NCBI GenBank assembly: GCA_032164245.1
Contig: JAVMKO010000003.1
Span: 3,978,651 to 4,042,650 of the forward strand
Direction of reading: 5' to 3'
DNA from: Sternotherus odoratus
Taxonomy: Eukaryota; Chordata; Testudines; Kinosternidae
DNA length: 64,000 bases
A program made the position numbers and the translations under genes. Under the pieces are notes generated by a model. The model searched no databases. It had not been told where the DNA came from and was given only the letters and a program-made list of their open reading frames with translations. Of the stretch, positions 31,511-43,522 are shown piece by piece (positions within the stretch are counted from its first letter, which is position 1; every line of letters starts with the position of its first letter).

Positions 31511-33970
31511 CACCTCATGTAGGGCTGCTCCTGGACTCCTCGTCCCATAGTGCCTTTCCTTACTTATACCCTGAATATAAACACCAAGGAGAGAGCAAAA
31601 TGATGTAGCGTCACACAGAGAAAGAGGAAGGAATTAGGGGTATGCGCCATTAAGTTGTGGAAGAGTCTGTGTGAAGAGGGTGAAGCTTTGCTTGAGTCAT
31701 TTACAATTAGACAAAACAGAAATCAAGCTCCAGGGAACACACGTAAACTGGCTCAGGGTGTTTGAGCCGTGGACTAGAGGACCCCATCTGCAGTTCTAAT
31801 ACTGGCAGTTTCTGAAAACGAATTTCTCTGAAACGGAAGGTCAGTAAGTTCCTTTTCTGATGACTCTTGCCACAGGTCATTATGTGTGATCACTGTTAAT
31901 CAATCACGCTTCAGAACTCAGTCCCTCTATTCTCCGTAATTAATACATTACACTTTTCAGTTTAATAATTGTTACTTCCAAGCTAGAGAAGGTCTGTGTG
32001 TGAAGTTAAAACTAAACATCCTTTGGAAAGAATGTTCCTATGTAATACCTGCACAGGATCAGTGTGGGCCGAGGGGCTGCAGAGGGTCACAGCTGTAGTT
32101 TTGGGGGTTCCTCTTCCCTATAACACATGGTTAGGTGGACAGGTCATTTCATTCTCGCAGGGGGAAGAGAGATCCCCATAACCTCTCTCACCACAGATCT
32201 GCTCATGCATGATCTGCAGAAACAGAATGGCATTTGCTTGTGTCAAAGCCACACAATCCGCACACCTGATCAGAGGCAGATGCCACTGTAGCAGCAACGG
32301 GAGCAGTAATGGCACGGCAACGGGCAAAGAAACTGCCTTTCAGCATCCTAAAAACGATGGCGGATGCTAGCTGTTCTGAACAGACATTTTCAGACAGGGA
32401 TCTAGTTAGAGGTTATACATTATGCAACAGCAACCTGCAGGAATTTTCTGCGACAGTCTGCTCAGTTCTTTCACAAGTCTTCCTGAGCACCCCAACCCAA
32501 GTTAACTCTGATCATCAGGGCACAGTATTCCACTCAGAAAGATGCAGTTGTAATAAAATAAAACTTGGCCAACGTGCCATGGAAATTCAGGTTGCAATTT
32601 AAAGTGACGGTCAGGTTAAATTTGGCCTCCTAAACTATTTTCAAAGAGTTCTCATTTTAAAAAATTTCTCTGTAACAAACCAAAATAAATCAAACCTTTC
32701 CCTGCAGCATTTGCAACTCCAACACTGGGCTAGTGCATGAGAAGTGGGAAGAAAAATTGCCTAGTCAAATATTACTCATCCGGCTTGAGAGAAAATTGCC
32801 CATCACCATAATGAAAAGTAAATTCGATTTTTAAGATTATTGTGGTTTAATAATGAGGCATATTTAGTAACAAGTTCAAAAGTGAAAGTGCTATTAATAA
32901 TGAATTTGAAAATGGAAGCCAAACCAGGATCTAAACCAAGATACACAAAGTAGCTCAATATGGGAATGCAGAGGAAAGTCAGGTTTTCACATCTGTCATC
33001 AGTTTTAATTATAATAGAAAAACCTTCAGAAAAAAATTAACGCACTGGTGATTTCACTAGTTATATTAACACCAAAGTGTGCACACTGGATTTAAACCTG
33101 GTTGATGTTGGAAATAACCAAACGTTATCACAGGATGGTGATTCAGTGGCCACCTTGGAGGATCTTCAAGCTGGTCTACACAATGGTTTAGTCCACACCA
33201 GAGGGGTGTAAGTTCTAGTGTCCACTTAAGTTCACTCTAGTGCATACCAATGCAGTGTGGTCAAGCCTGTCATTCGTCTCACAGTGGGTAAATGCTCCTC
33301 ACAAAATCCACTACCAGTCAGCACTAACTGCTAACATGAGCCCTGACCTAAGGAGTAGGAACATGGACCTGTAAGAGCCCTGTGGAAGTCATGGAGGTAT
33401 CCTCCATGAATCCAGTTGCAGAATTGGAGACTTCATTGATAATCGCAGCAGGAGGCCTAGAACTAAACATGCCATTTGCAAAGCAACCTAGAGGAAGCTT
33501 ACACATACTCTACACCATTTGATACCAGCCGGAAGGACACAGGGAAGATTGCAGGCCCCGGGCCGCTTCCCTGACAGCTTTCACTAGGCTACGTTTTGTT
33601 ACACTTTTGTAAAGTTTAGCTGACAACTCAAAGTCTTTTTGGTTTCCCATTCCAATGCAGAGATTGATTTCCTGTGTCTGTCTGTTGTCCAGTCTGGGGA
33701 AGTGATATGGAGCCCTGGTAACAACTATGTTGTTTGTCTGTCAGTAACCCTTTCGCAATACGCCAGAGGAGAGGACCTCTAGAAGGATATGTGGAGACCA
33801 GGCATCTAGAGGCCACTCAAGATGACAGTGTTCTCAGTACTATGAGCTGGTTTAGCATCAGGCATTTTCCTGAAACTCTGCTGCAGTCCAGTCTAAAGAG
33901 CATTTACCCGGTAGCAATCTCCCAGAAGGCACAGTAAGTGCATTTGATCTGGGGACAGGGCATTGCCTGC

Positions 33971-34095
33971 TTACGCCGTTTGATCCAGACTTTCTGCTGC
34001 TCTTCTGAAGGAATCGAAGGCTTTGTGCAGAGCCGTGTGGCGGAACAAGTTTGAATGAGCTGCTGTCTTCTCCACCAGGGAGGCAGAAACATCCC
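33971..34095 (-). CDS. CENPO: CENPO exon 6, terminal coding exon
   Basis: Encodes DVSASLVEKTAAHSNLFRHT, ALHKAFDSFRRAAESLDQTA, stop TAA at 33973-33971. Corresponds to the LFCTKPLHQVFASFTR ending of human CENP-O. Phase and acceptor (GCAG) agree with exon 5. No clear poly(A) signal was chosen for the minus strand downstream. Confidence 0.92.
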
Positions 34096-37000
34096 CTGCT
34101 TCAGAGAGAAACCAGCAAATCAGTGTAGCTGAAAGGAACTCAATATTACCCCAACATAAAGCTTCTTGCTTCTGATTTCTCTCCTCCCCACCTCTGCACA
34201 TGTTGGGAGTCCCACCTGGTTTCATCAGTCACCCTCCCTTCCCCCCACTGTTCCACCTTCCTTACTCTCCCCACTCCCGTGACATGCAGCTGCTCCGAGT
34301 GGGTGTCTCTCCCAGCACTGGAGAGGAAATGACTCCAGGTCCATGTTTTTCTGGCATTGAGACTGCCCAGGTAGGGTTGCCACCTTTCTAATCGCTGGTA
34401 ACTGGACCCCTGAGACCCTGCCCCCCCTGCTCCGCCTCTTCCCCCCCAAGGTCCCGTCCATCACATGCGCCTCACCTCATGTTCCCTCCCCCCCGTTGCT
34501 GGCGAGATCTTCTCAAGGAGCCCGCCTGCAGGTAGAAGGCAGCCCCAGCTGAGCAGGATCTTCAATGACATGATACCTCCCCATGTCCCATGGTAACCGG
34601 ACCTTTGGTTCGGTGCCATTTAGGTTGCCAGGTCCCCTTTTCGACCGGACTTTCCAGTCGAAAACCAGGCACCAGGCAACCCTAAATGACACCTGGCTAC
34701 AGAAGCCAAGAATTGGACGGTCCGGGTGGCAGCCCAAAGCCCGACTCGGGGTGTGTAAACGGGAGGGAAGTGCCAGGGGAGCAGCTTATCTTTCGGACAC
34801 CGGTGCCCAGAACCGCAGTATCTGAACTCGTTGAGCAAAGGCCACGGCTTCCTCTGCAGAGGGCTGGACGTGGGGGAGAAGAGAAGAAACAGCTTCAGGA
34901 GCATCAGACTCCCGCTTCCCCTCTACCACGTTCAGCACCAGAGGGAGACTGAAGGTGACCTTCCGCCTGCAGAGCTGGGCCTCAGGCCCACACCTGCTCT
35001 GCCGTTTGGCCAACAGCAACGGGCTAAGATTAGCTCGAGTTGCTCCTCATCCCAGAGCTCTCTCTAGCCCATCACTGGACCAGGTGCAGAGGAGAGCCAG
35101 AGCCCCCCATTCAACCGGCCTCCACAGGGTCCTTCTGCAAGATAATTGCTGGGTCAATATTAAAGCCACACAGAGCCTCGCATTAACCCACTAACCCTGC
35201 TGCACCCACAGGAGGTAAGTGTTGCTACAAAGCACAGAGAGGGAGCAGGGACCAAAAACTGGCTGGTTTTTAACCGTGATGCCTGTTGCCTACTCCTTGT
35301 ACGTAAACCGGCAGTGCAGGGACATTCTGGGAAAGAATCCACAGAAAGGAGAACCAGTCAACAGGATGCCAGACCTCACAACTCCTAGATTTCTTAGACC
35401 AACCCTTCTCATTTATGGCAGCCCATCACAAACCGATGGGGAGACTGTACAGTGACACACATTGGATTATAAAACATTTATATCACTGCAAATTTGGAAG
35501 AGACAGTCTCCTCAAAGGCCTTACAATATCTGGAGAGGGTGGCCTGTTTGGTATTATCTCATGATTCCCCCGTCAGTCAGATGGATATAAACAGTTTTCC
35601 TTTGTTATTTCTTTGGATTGTAAGCTTTTTGGGGGCAGAGACTGTCTCTGGGCTTCGCCTGTACAACAGGGTGCTAGTCCAAGACTATGATAAAAGAAAC
35701 AAGCAATAATATTACAGAGGAAGGAAGGACATTTCCTGAAGAGGTGGGGGAGGACAGGCAGACTGTTCACAGGCACAGATTTCTGTCACTATAGTTCATA
35801 TTATTCCTTCACGTCAGCTGTTGCAACACAGGTTGATCTGGCCTGCGTGCTTAGCACAGAGCTTTATATATCCCTGTGGGGACCAGAGCAACATGTGGCA
35901 GATTCTCTATCCTGGAGAATTCATAAATCAAGAACATCTGCTTTAGTTCAAGCAGGAATTAATTCAGGGAAGTTCTCTGGCCTGTGTTACATAGGAGATC
36001 AGACGACATGATCACAACGGTCCCTTCTGGCCTGATCTATGAATATTAGCATTTTTCTGCTATTTGAATTTATTCAAGGTAACAAATTAACATGCATCTT
36101 TCGGAGATGATTTGTATGTGCACTCCTGCACACTCTCTCATTCCAGTCCTGGTTCCCCCTACACCTCAGACTCAGCAACGCCCCTAACAATCCAGAGACA
36201 TCTTACAGCCCGGCGAAGATGGGAGCTGTAGCAAGTCTGTAAAATGCCTATAGCATGAGGCCACCACCTCTTCGGAGCAAAGCTCCAGCTACATAGGAGT
36301 CATGTGACCTGCTTTTTCAACAGGCTCAAGAGACAAGATAAGCTGCTCGTTTCTCTCTTGGCCTGAAGTTCAATAGTGAATAATAAAAATATGACCCCAA
36401 ACAAACTATGAAAGCCCCAATGCAGATGTTTTGATCCAGTCTTGCTCCCATACAAATGCTCTCTGACTGGACAGACGTCCTCCTTTTACCTTTACATGTA
36501 ATAATGGCCTCTGTTGGAAGACTGCGGGTGAGATCACCGTAAACCAGCTTTGCTCTGAATGGAAAGGTCTTGCTTTCTGTTTCCACATCATAATTAAAGA
36601 ACAGTACATTATGCAAGGAGTTTCTCTGCAAGGTTCCTTTGAGAAAGGCTGAAAAATGGCCCTGTAGGAATGAAGACAAACAGAAGCACTAAACTATGAA
36701 AGGGACTCACTCAAAGATCGGGGCTGGGATTTCTCCCATTTTGCTAAATTGTAAACACCCTTAGGTCTGACAGATTTAGGGTTGGAAACATATTGTACAT
36801 ACCTCAAACAAAAACCTTGCAGTAAGAACATCAGAGCTGGCACACATTTGTATTTCGAGTCAGGAAACCTGAAGTTTAGATTGCACAAAACACCTGAAAT
36901 CTACCCCATCCTGTATCCTGACACATGGAACATCATCCCTATAACCGATGAAGATTGTGGTATTTGTATTCAGTAGACAGAGTGAATATGGCGGACTGAG

Positions 37001-40000
37001 ATTTTAACTGAATGGTTAATAGCAGCGGGCATTCGCTGATAAAAAAATATGAAGATGTTGAAATACTGATATAGAGGGCAGCTGGGAGGAGGAGAGGAAC
37101 ATGTCTGTTCTGTGTACAAAAAAGATAAGAGGGAAAATATTAGAGAATCAGGGGAGTTTGGAGAAGGGGCTATGGAGTGATTAGTGCCCACCATGTAATG
37201 GGTGGATGGCTAGCTGGCAGAACAAGAGAGAGTACACTGGGGATACATGGCTTATATTGGAAATCTAGAAGAGGTACAAGTTTGAGTCTCCGAGGGATGA
37301 AAATGGACTGTGTGTGGGAGATATGGGGTAAAACAGAGTAAAAGTTGTTTGTGGAATCTTAATTCCAAGTTTCCTGACTTGCACATGTTTATTTTTCTAA
37401 AGCCAATGAGTTTTGTTTTTAAAAGATGTGTGTTTGCAAACTGAACTCCATGTTCATGAAGTTTTTTGCTTTGAGAACTGCCTTACTCTAAAAAGAAAAG
37501 CATACATTTTAGTGGTGAAAGCTAACACATTTAAGACATTTCCCTCAGTCTTCAAGTGAGTTCATATTTCATACTATAATTAGCAATGCAACACCTAGAA
37601 TTGGAAGCTTGACTGCTCTTTTGTAGGACCTACTGCTTAACAACTTCCTATGCAGATTCTGACAAACAATTCTCTGCACAATTTCCATTGCATAAAAATA
37701 CCATGCAAGCTCTGATGCACACCAGTTTTTAGGCTATTTACAGCCTACCACAGTTTCTAAGATTTAAATAAAAGGCATTATTTTGTGTTTAACTCTCCCT
37801 CCACCATACATACCCGGAATGCAATACTTGCCTAACATAGGTCCTCAAAGAGCTTAAATGTTAACTTATTAACCCTCTTAAAGCCCTGTCATGTTCTGCA
37901 TTTTACTGATGTGGAAACCTAGGCAGACTGACTTAATGACGACTCAAGCGCATACCCAGTGACTCTCTCACAAGTGGAATGAGAACTCTCAGATCCCTGG
38001 TTCTCAAGCCACATAATCTTGTGTCCTTTCGACCTCATATTTACTGTAACTTCATCCACCCCCACAAATACTGTATATGTGGGTAGAGACCCCTCCCATA
38101 TCATTTATCTCCCTTTTGGCACATACAAGGGTCAAGAATAGATTAATGTGCTGGTTCCAGCCATCAGTACCTGTAACTGATCTGCCTGGTATTTCCTTCC
38201 AGCATAAGCATTCAAGTGATCAGACAACATAACCAGGAAGCATTTGATGTCTGTCTGCAAGTATTTCTTGGCTATTTGCTCCAAGGGGATGAAGATGGGG
38301 ATAGAGTGGTGATGAATCTTGACTGGCTGCTGTATGAGGAGGTCCAGGTAGTAGGAGTCCAGGTAGGTGCCTTCATAAGCAGTGCTGATGCAGAAACAGA
38401 CTCCTTGTTTGGTCCGTTTCCCACTAATCCCTGGGGTACAAAGAGATCTTTATTCATCACCATTCTAGAACACTACTGTGAGAATACTTTGCTAAGGGAG
38501 CATGGATGGCTAAGTGTGTGTGGTTCTACATATGGAACACACTACATACATGTAGTCACTACACAGGGCTCCCAAGAGGATGAAGGATTTGGAAGAATTA
38601 AGAGGCATGAACCATGGAATTGTTTTTTAACACCCTTCCCTCAATCTTCTAGTGGGCTCAGGATTTTGTGACCAGCAGTACTCTAGGTTCCCAACTTCTT
38701 CCACTGAGCTTTTGAGCTGGGTCCTGGTACATTTCTGCTCAGTTTCCACACAGCTACATGGAGCTTGGACTACTCCAAACCAGTCTTACCATCACGAGAA
38801 GCTCAAATTCAATGCTGAGTTAAAGAATGCACAACTGAGTAGAGGAAGGCAGCAAGGTTCAAGACTCATGAAACTGACACAGTCACCCCAAAAGGTTGGG
38901 AAAGGCTCCCCTAATCGGCTCATCTGCATCATGGCAAGGGTGGTTTAATTACATCTCAATTAGAGAAACCAGAAATTGTGATGAAAGTGATGCACATTAA
39001 AGAACAAATTTGAAAAGGCTCAGAGACCGTTAGAAACAGTATCCTGCCCTAAGGGAAGCCTCAGTCAATGAGAATTTGTTCTGAACAGAGTGCGTTAACT
39101 CAGTATCCTGGAAGCCTCTAGTGGTGGATGGAGAATCCAAGGCAACAAAGGGAATCAACCTTAGATGAATTAATCTCTTTCAAACTCTGTTGTTTTTCCA
39201 GCACCTTAACACTCTTAATGGCTGTTATTTAAGACCACAATGGAAGCACTTTTAATAGAAAACAATCAAGTTCATCCTTCGAAATGAGAGCCCCATAAAT
39301 CCAGTGGTGGGGATCAAGGACATACAGGGACTGCAGGTACTAGTCAGAGCTTGCACAGATCTCAGGGCCTTACCTGTCAGATGAAAGGCTTGCAGCATGG
39401 CCTTGACATTGTCCACTCTCCATTTTAGACGAGCTTGCCCTCCGGTCTCCGCTGCTTGGACAGGCTCCACGTTACTGCTGGTGGCTCCTTCCTGCCTGAT
39501 GAGCTACAAAAGACAAGACATTGAAAGAAAAGCAGCTCAGAAGTCACTGAAACAACAAGAATCAGAGAGGTAGCCGTGTTAGCCTGGAATTGCAGAAGTG
39601 ACAAAGAGTCCTGTGGCACCTTAAAGACTAAAGTATTGAAGCATAAGCTTTCGCGGGCTAATACCCACTTCGTTGGATGCAAGCAGTCAGATGCAGCCAC
39701 TGCATGCATCCGTTGAAGTGGGTATTAGCCCATGAAAGCTTATGAAACAACAAGTATTCATTGGACGAAGGGTGGCCCAGGCTGCCACTGGAGATTTCCT
39801 GTTTAGAGCAGGGCAAGACAGACTGCTTGGAAGACTGTTTTGTGACAGAAGAAGAAGAAAAAAGTTCTAGGAGAGGGGCACAACAGTTCCTTTGTAAGTA
39901 GCAAGGCATGGCAATGCTGCACCTCCTCTGAGCACAGGACTTCAGTCTTCCGGGTCAGGGATCTTCAGCCACTTGTAAGTGATAAGCACCTAATTCTTAC

Positions 40001-43000
40001 CCCAACTTGCTGCAGGTTCACTTTGGTCTGGAGTTCATCTCTTTGGAGTCTCAGCTCCTGGATTCTCGCTCTCAGCCTGGCCAAATTCTCCTGCTGCCGT
40101 TGAGTTTCTTCTTGCTTCAGTGCTAGTTTCCGTGCATGAGCTTCTAGCTTTTCCAGATGGGATAGGACCCCTCCAGGAAAGGAACAAACAGATAAATCCT
40201 GACTGCAATTTATTTATATTTAGTCTGGGCAGGAGTTAAAAATCTAGAGAGGTCAGTTATTTCAGCTGACACTGAAATCAATTAAAAACAAACAGGTAGT
40301 AACTGTCGAAGGAGCAACAGTCCCCTCCCCATGTGCCTGCAGGGATGAGGGGTCACCAGCCCTAGGGATACACAGGGAGTCCGCTGCAGCCCCGCTGTCA
40401 CAACCCAGCTCCTTCACTCCCATGACAACATGGTCTCAGGGCTGGTGACACCCAATCCCTGCAGGGACCAGGTGCAGTGAAGGCTGCGGTCCAAGCCCAG
40501 GGGAGCAGAGACCCCCGTAGCCAGAGCTGTGAGGAAGAGGATGGGCCCCCCAGCAATGAGGAAGGCCACCCCACTGCTGACTGGTCCCAACCCTGGACAG
40601 GAGCCATTCAGCAGCAGAATGGCCTCCATCATTGCTGTGGGGCCCGTTCTCTTCCCCATAGCTCTGGCCGAGGTGGGGGGAGGGAGGGAATGGCGTCTCT
40701 GCTTTGCCCTGCCAGGGCCACAGGCGTCCCCACACATTGCACCTTCAGCGATCGGGAGTCATCAATGCAGAGAATCCTCTGCAGCTCTCCTGCCACAGCC
40801 CCACTCACTCACCGGCCAGGAGTGTGGGAGCCATCCCTGGGCAGGATGTTCCCTGTTCAGTATCCCTGTTCAGTAGCACTCCATGGCCAAAGGTTTGTTC
40901 TCCTCCTTGCAGTCCTGGACAGGGGCCTCTGATCCACTGGCCCAGGACTGCAGCCTTCTTTGCCCCCTGGTGTCTTGGACCCCTCGACGGCCCCCATCAG
41001 TGCTATCCTGAACCCTTAATTTCCAGCACATGTTTGGGGGGAAAAAAAGTCATACTAATTGATAAAATCTTAAAAATAAAAATCTCTATTAACTATTGAA
41101 ATTGGGTGGAGGGGGGAATGGAATTCTGCCAAGCTTAAGTATATTACACTAGCACCCAGACCATGGTAGGCACTGTACTGATACATCAAGAGACACCCTA
41201 ATCATGACATACTTACTACATAGGTTAGGGGAAAGAGAAAGAACCTACAGTTAAGGGGCTTTTTGGTCTTATATGTACAACTGAGTCCTAACTGCCCCTT
41301 GATGTAGCCATTGCTAGCTGGCTAATTTCTTAAGGCAATGTAGGCTAGTGCCGTGGTTTTCAAACTTTTTTTCTGGCAACTGAATTGAAGAAAATTGTTG
41401 ATGCCCGTGACCCAATGGAGCTGGGGATGAGGAGTTGGGTGCAGGGGTGAGGGCTGCAGGATGAGACCAGGAATGAGGAGTTCAGGGTGCGGGAGGGGCT
41501 CTGGGCTGGGGCAGGGATACAGGAGGGGCTCAGGGTGCAGGCTTTGGGGTGGGGCCAGGGCTGGGGTGCTGGATTTGGAAGGGGGCTCAGGGCTGGGGCA
41601 GGGGATTGGGGGGGTGTGTGAGGCGTGAGGGCTCTGGAGTAGGTCTGGGGAGGAGGGGTTTGGGGTACAGGAAGGGGCTCCGGGTTCGCGGGGGCTCAGG
41701 ACTAAGGTAGGGGATTGGAATGTGGGGTTACCTCAGGTGGCTCCCAGTCAGCAGTGCAGTGGGAGCACTAAGGCAGGCTTCCCGCCTGTCCTGGCACCGC
41801 AGACTGTGCTGTGTCCCGGAAGCGGCCAGCAGCAGATCGGGCTTCTAGGTGGAGGCACGCGCAAGCGGTGCACACAGCTCTCACCTGCAGGCACCGCCTC
41901 CTGGCCTCGGAGCCGGACCTGCTGCCGGCCACTTCTGGGGCACAGCACGGTGTCAGAGCAGGTAGGGACTAGTCTTCCTTAGCCGGGCAGCACTGCCAAC
42001 CGGCCTTTTAACGGCCCAGTTGGTGGTCCTGACAAGAGCTGCCACGACCCAGTACTGGGATGCGACCCGCAGCTTGAAAACCATTGGGCTAGTCGATAGT
42101 GCTCTGAACTGGACCTCTGGAAACAGGCTCCCAGATCTACTGGGTGACTTTGGGCAAGTCACTTTACACGGTCTCAGCTCTCCTACCTGTAAAATAGGAA
42201 TAATGATCTTTACCTCCTTTGCAAAGTACTTGGAGATCTCCAGATGAAGAGTGCTACACAAGAACTAGATCATTATGGCAGAAATGGCTCTTGAGGAGTG
42301 ATTTTGAATGAGGAGAGCATCACTTTTGCCGAGCTGATGAGCACTTTACATTTAAGACTCATAATTTCTGCAGGTCATTGCTCCACCTTAAGAGTGAAGG
42401 CAGCTGCACTCTGTTCCCTGGCAACTTACCATCTCTCAGGTAAGCAGTCGCCTCCTCCATTGTCACGTCTTGTTTTTAGACAATGGCAAGTGTGTGTGGT
42501 ATGGACTGAATGATCTTCGTGGTAGGTACCTTCCCCATGGAATTACATCACAAAGGCACTAGGCGTTTTACCACTCCAGGCTTGTTTGTGCTGAAATGAA
42601 GAGATCACGCTTTTACACTCTAGGGTTATTTACAGAAAGAATTAGATGGCACATGAAAAATCCAGTTTTTCTGTGGTGGGATGGAGGATGCCTCCCTCAG
42701 GGCAAAGGGTTTGGGTGCTGACCGGAAGGCACTGCACAGACACCATGTCTCAAAGTTGATTTCTGAAGGTGCACATGGTATAAAACAATTTTAATCTAAT
42801 TTCATGAGGCATCCCATTGACTCTTCCTGCTCCTCAGACAGGGAAGGGGGGGGAGGGGGGGACACATGCAGAGAAGCTATTTCCCACACACCTGGTGCAG
42901 GAAAATACCCCAGAGCAGCCTTCACTGGAGTGACCTTGTTAGAGCAAGTGGGTGTGGGGCTCTGGCAAGGATGGGGACCCAGGACTCCTGGGTTCTGGGA

Positions 43001-43522
43001 GTTCTGGTGGTCAGGCTGGTGGGGAGGGCTGGGAGTTGGGACCCCCAGGTCCTAATCCGGGAGGGGGAGGGGCGGGGATTCTGGTGTTGAGGGAGACAGG
43101 ACTCCTGGGTTCTGTTCCCTGATTGGCGAGAGGTTCGGGGGCGGAGCAGGACTCCTGGGTTCGGGGGGGGGGGGCGGGGGGGAGGAGGAAGGGCCGGGGC
43201 AGGACTCCTGGGTTCGGGGGGGGGGGGGGGAAGGAGGAAGGGCCGGGGCAGGACTCCTGGGTTCCGGGGGGGGGGGGGAGGAGGAAGGGCCGGGGCAGGA
43301 CTCCTGGGTTCCGGGGGGGGGGGGGGAGGAGGAAGGGCCGGGGCAGGACTCCTGGGTTCCGGGGGGGGGGGGGGGAGGAGGAAGGGCCGGGGCAGGACTC
43401 CTGGGGTTTTTTTGGGGGGGGGGGGAAGGAAGGGCCGGGCCGGACCCCGCTCCTGGGACCGGGACTCCACCGTTGACCCTCCGCCTCCTTCAGCGGCTTC
43501 AGGACTCACCCGCGAGCACCAT
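33971..43522 (-). CDS. CENPO: Centromere protein O, complete (6 exons, 289 residues)
   Basis: Subunit of the CENP-O/P/Q/U/R part of the constitutive centromere-associated network at the inner kinetochore. Exons on the minus strand: 43522-43510, 40170-40001, 39503-39374, 38430-38171, 36661-36490, 34095-33971 (870 nt with stop). All junctions are GT-AG and keep frame. An N-terminal coiled coil (LEKLEAHARKLALKQEETQR onward) is followed by the RWD-type folds; GVCFCISTAYEGTYLDSYYL, IHHHSIPIFIPLEQIAKKYL, LNAYAGRKYQADQLQ and GTLQRN are recognisable CENP-O blocks. Human CENP-O is about 300 residues, so length fits. The start is the least certain part: the first exon gives only MVLA plus a split Gly. 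It lies tail to tail with ADCY3 and head to head with PTRHD1, as in mammals. Confidence 0.93.
34616..34692. repeat. Palindromic dispersed repeat
   Basis: CATTTAGGTTGCCAGG on the left is mirrored by ACCAGGCAACCCTAAATG on the right, with a second inner palindrome around TTTTCGACCGGACTTTCCAG. The whole folds into a hairpin. The text resembles a common turtle MITE. Confidence 0.7.
35940..36052 (+). repeat. Dispersed repeat with CR1-like end
   Basis: CTGGCCTGTGTTACATAGGA, GATCAGACGACATGATCACA and GGTCCCTTCTGGCCTGATCT followed by ATGAAT. Confidence 0.7.
36490..36661 (-). CDS. CENPO: CENPO exon 5
   Basis: Encodes GHFSAFLKGTLQRNSLHNVL to LPTEAIITCK plus one base. Aligns with the GPLQRNPLCNLLSF and ATLPTDVTVTCQG blocks of mammalian CENP-O. 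TACAG acceptor, GTAAAA donor. Confidence 0.95.
36662..38170 (-). other. CENPO: CENPO intron 4
   Basis: AT-rich, no recognised repeat or exon. Confidence 0.6.
38171..38430 (-). CDS. CENPO: CENPO exon 4: RWD core
   Basis: Encodes ISGKRTKQGVCFCISTAYEG through IHHHSIPIFIPLEQIAKKYL to GRKYQADQLQ. The longest exon and the best conserved. CCCCAG acceptor, GTACTG donor. Confidence 0.95.
38431..39373 (-). other. CENPO: CENPO intron 3
   Basis: No recognised repeat or exon. Confidence 0.6.
39374..39503 (-). CDS. CENPO: CENPO exon 3
   Basis: Encodes LIRQEGATSSNVEPVQAAET to VDNVKAMLQAFHLTG. The KLENVKAILQAYHFTG-type block is clear. TTTGTAG acceptor, GTAAGG donor. Confidence 0.93.
39555..39750. repeat. 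Inverted pair of a dispersed repeat in CENPO intron 2
   Basis: Left copy runs AATCAGAGAGGTAGCCGTGT to GCTTTCGCGGGCTAATACCC; a shorter reversed copy (AGTGGGTATTAGCCCATGAA) ends near 39745, making a hairpin around the centre near 39690. Further copies of the same family are at 49043-49135, 57410-57440 and 58984-59120. Family name uncertain. Confidence 0.8.
40001..40170 (-). CDS. CENPO: CENPO exon 2: coiled coil
   Basis: Encodes VLSHLEKLEAHARKLALKQE to LQTKVNLQQVG. Rich in Glu, Gln, Lys and Leu with heptad-like spacing; aligns with the VLAHLERLE and RLRDELRAVV regions I recall from human CENP-O. GTAAGA donor. Confidence 0.92.
41351..42086. mobile_element. Non-autonomous hAT-type element nested in a MIR
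   Basis: Ends CCGTGGTTTTCAAAC (left) and reversed CAATGGTTTTCAAGC (right), 12 of 15 identical. Flanked by GGCTAGTG (41343-41350) and GGCTAGTC (42087-42094), an 8-bp duplication with one change. The left half is G-rich with loose repeats of GGGGCTCAGGGCTGGGGC type. Confidence 0.88.
42087..42265 (+). repeat. MIR-like SINE, 5' end split by the hAT element
   Basis: GGTGACTTTGGGCAAGTCAC, CTCAGCTCTCCTACCTGTAA and TTTGCAAAGTACTTGGAGAT follow the MIR order. The short stretch just before 41351 is probably its start. Confidence 0.85.
43095..43440 (+). repeat. G-rich minisatellite of about 48-53 bp next to CENPO exon 1
   Basis: The core GGGCCGGGGCAGGACTCCTG recurs with GGACTCCTGGGTT starting near 43099, 43149, 43202, 43251, 43299, 43346 and 43396, each followed by a run of 9-13 G. 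It lies about 70 bases inside CENPO intron 1. Its C-rich strand is the transcribed sense strand of CENPO. Confidence 0.93.
43510..43522 (-). CDS. CENPO: CENPO first coding exon (13 nt)
   Basis: ATG GTG CTC GCG G followed by GTGAGT. The single left-over base matches the two-base start of the next exon, and the position at the edge of the CpG-rich promoter fits. Upstream context is weak for initiation (T at -3, G at +4), so another first exon is possible. Confidence 0.6.

Larger units (their letters stand above)
28511..33970. other. ADCY3-CENPO convergent intergenic interval
   Basis: Holds MIR-like pieces near 28795-28890 and 29590-29685, the nested SINE/hAT unit at 29688-30935, and a miniature element at 31383-31510. 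From about 31560 to 33970 the DNA is AT-rich and I recognise nothing; the part nearest 33970 probably includes the CENPO 3' UTR. Confidence 0.6.
34096..36489 (-). other. CENPO: CENPO intron 5
   Basis: Contains a palindromic repeat at about 34616-34692, a MIR-like 3' part near 35615-35660 (GGATTGTAAGCTTTTTGGGG) and a dispersed repeat with CR1-like end at 35945-36050. No exon seen. Confidence 0.7.
40171..43509 (-). other. CENPO: CENPO intron 1
   Basis: Contains the hAT/MIR pair and the G-rich minisatellite listed separately. 40320-41040 is GC-richer, with open frames on both strands but no recognised protein. Confidence 0.75.

Noticed and set aside
40414..40932. Overlapping frames on both strands in CENPO intron 1
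   Set aside because: No family resemblance, no splice support, and frames on both strands suggest GC-driven chance.
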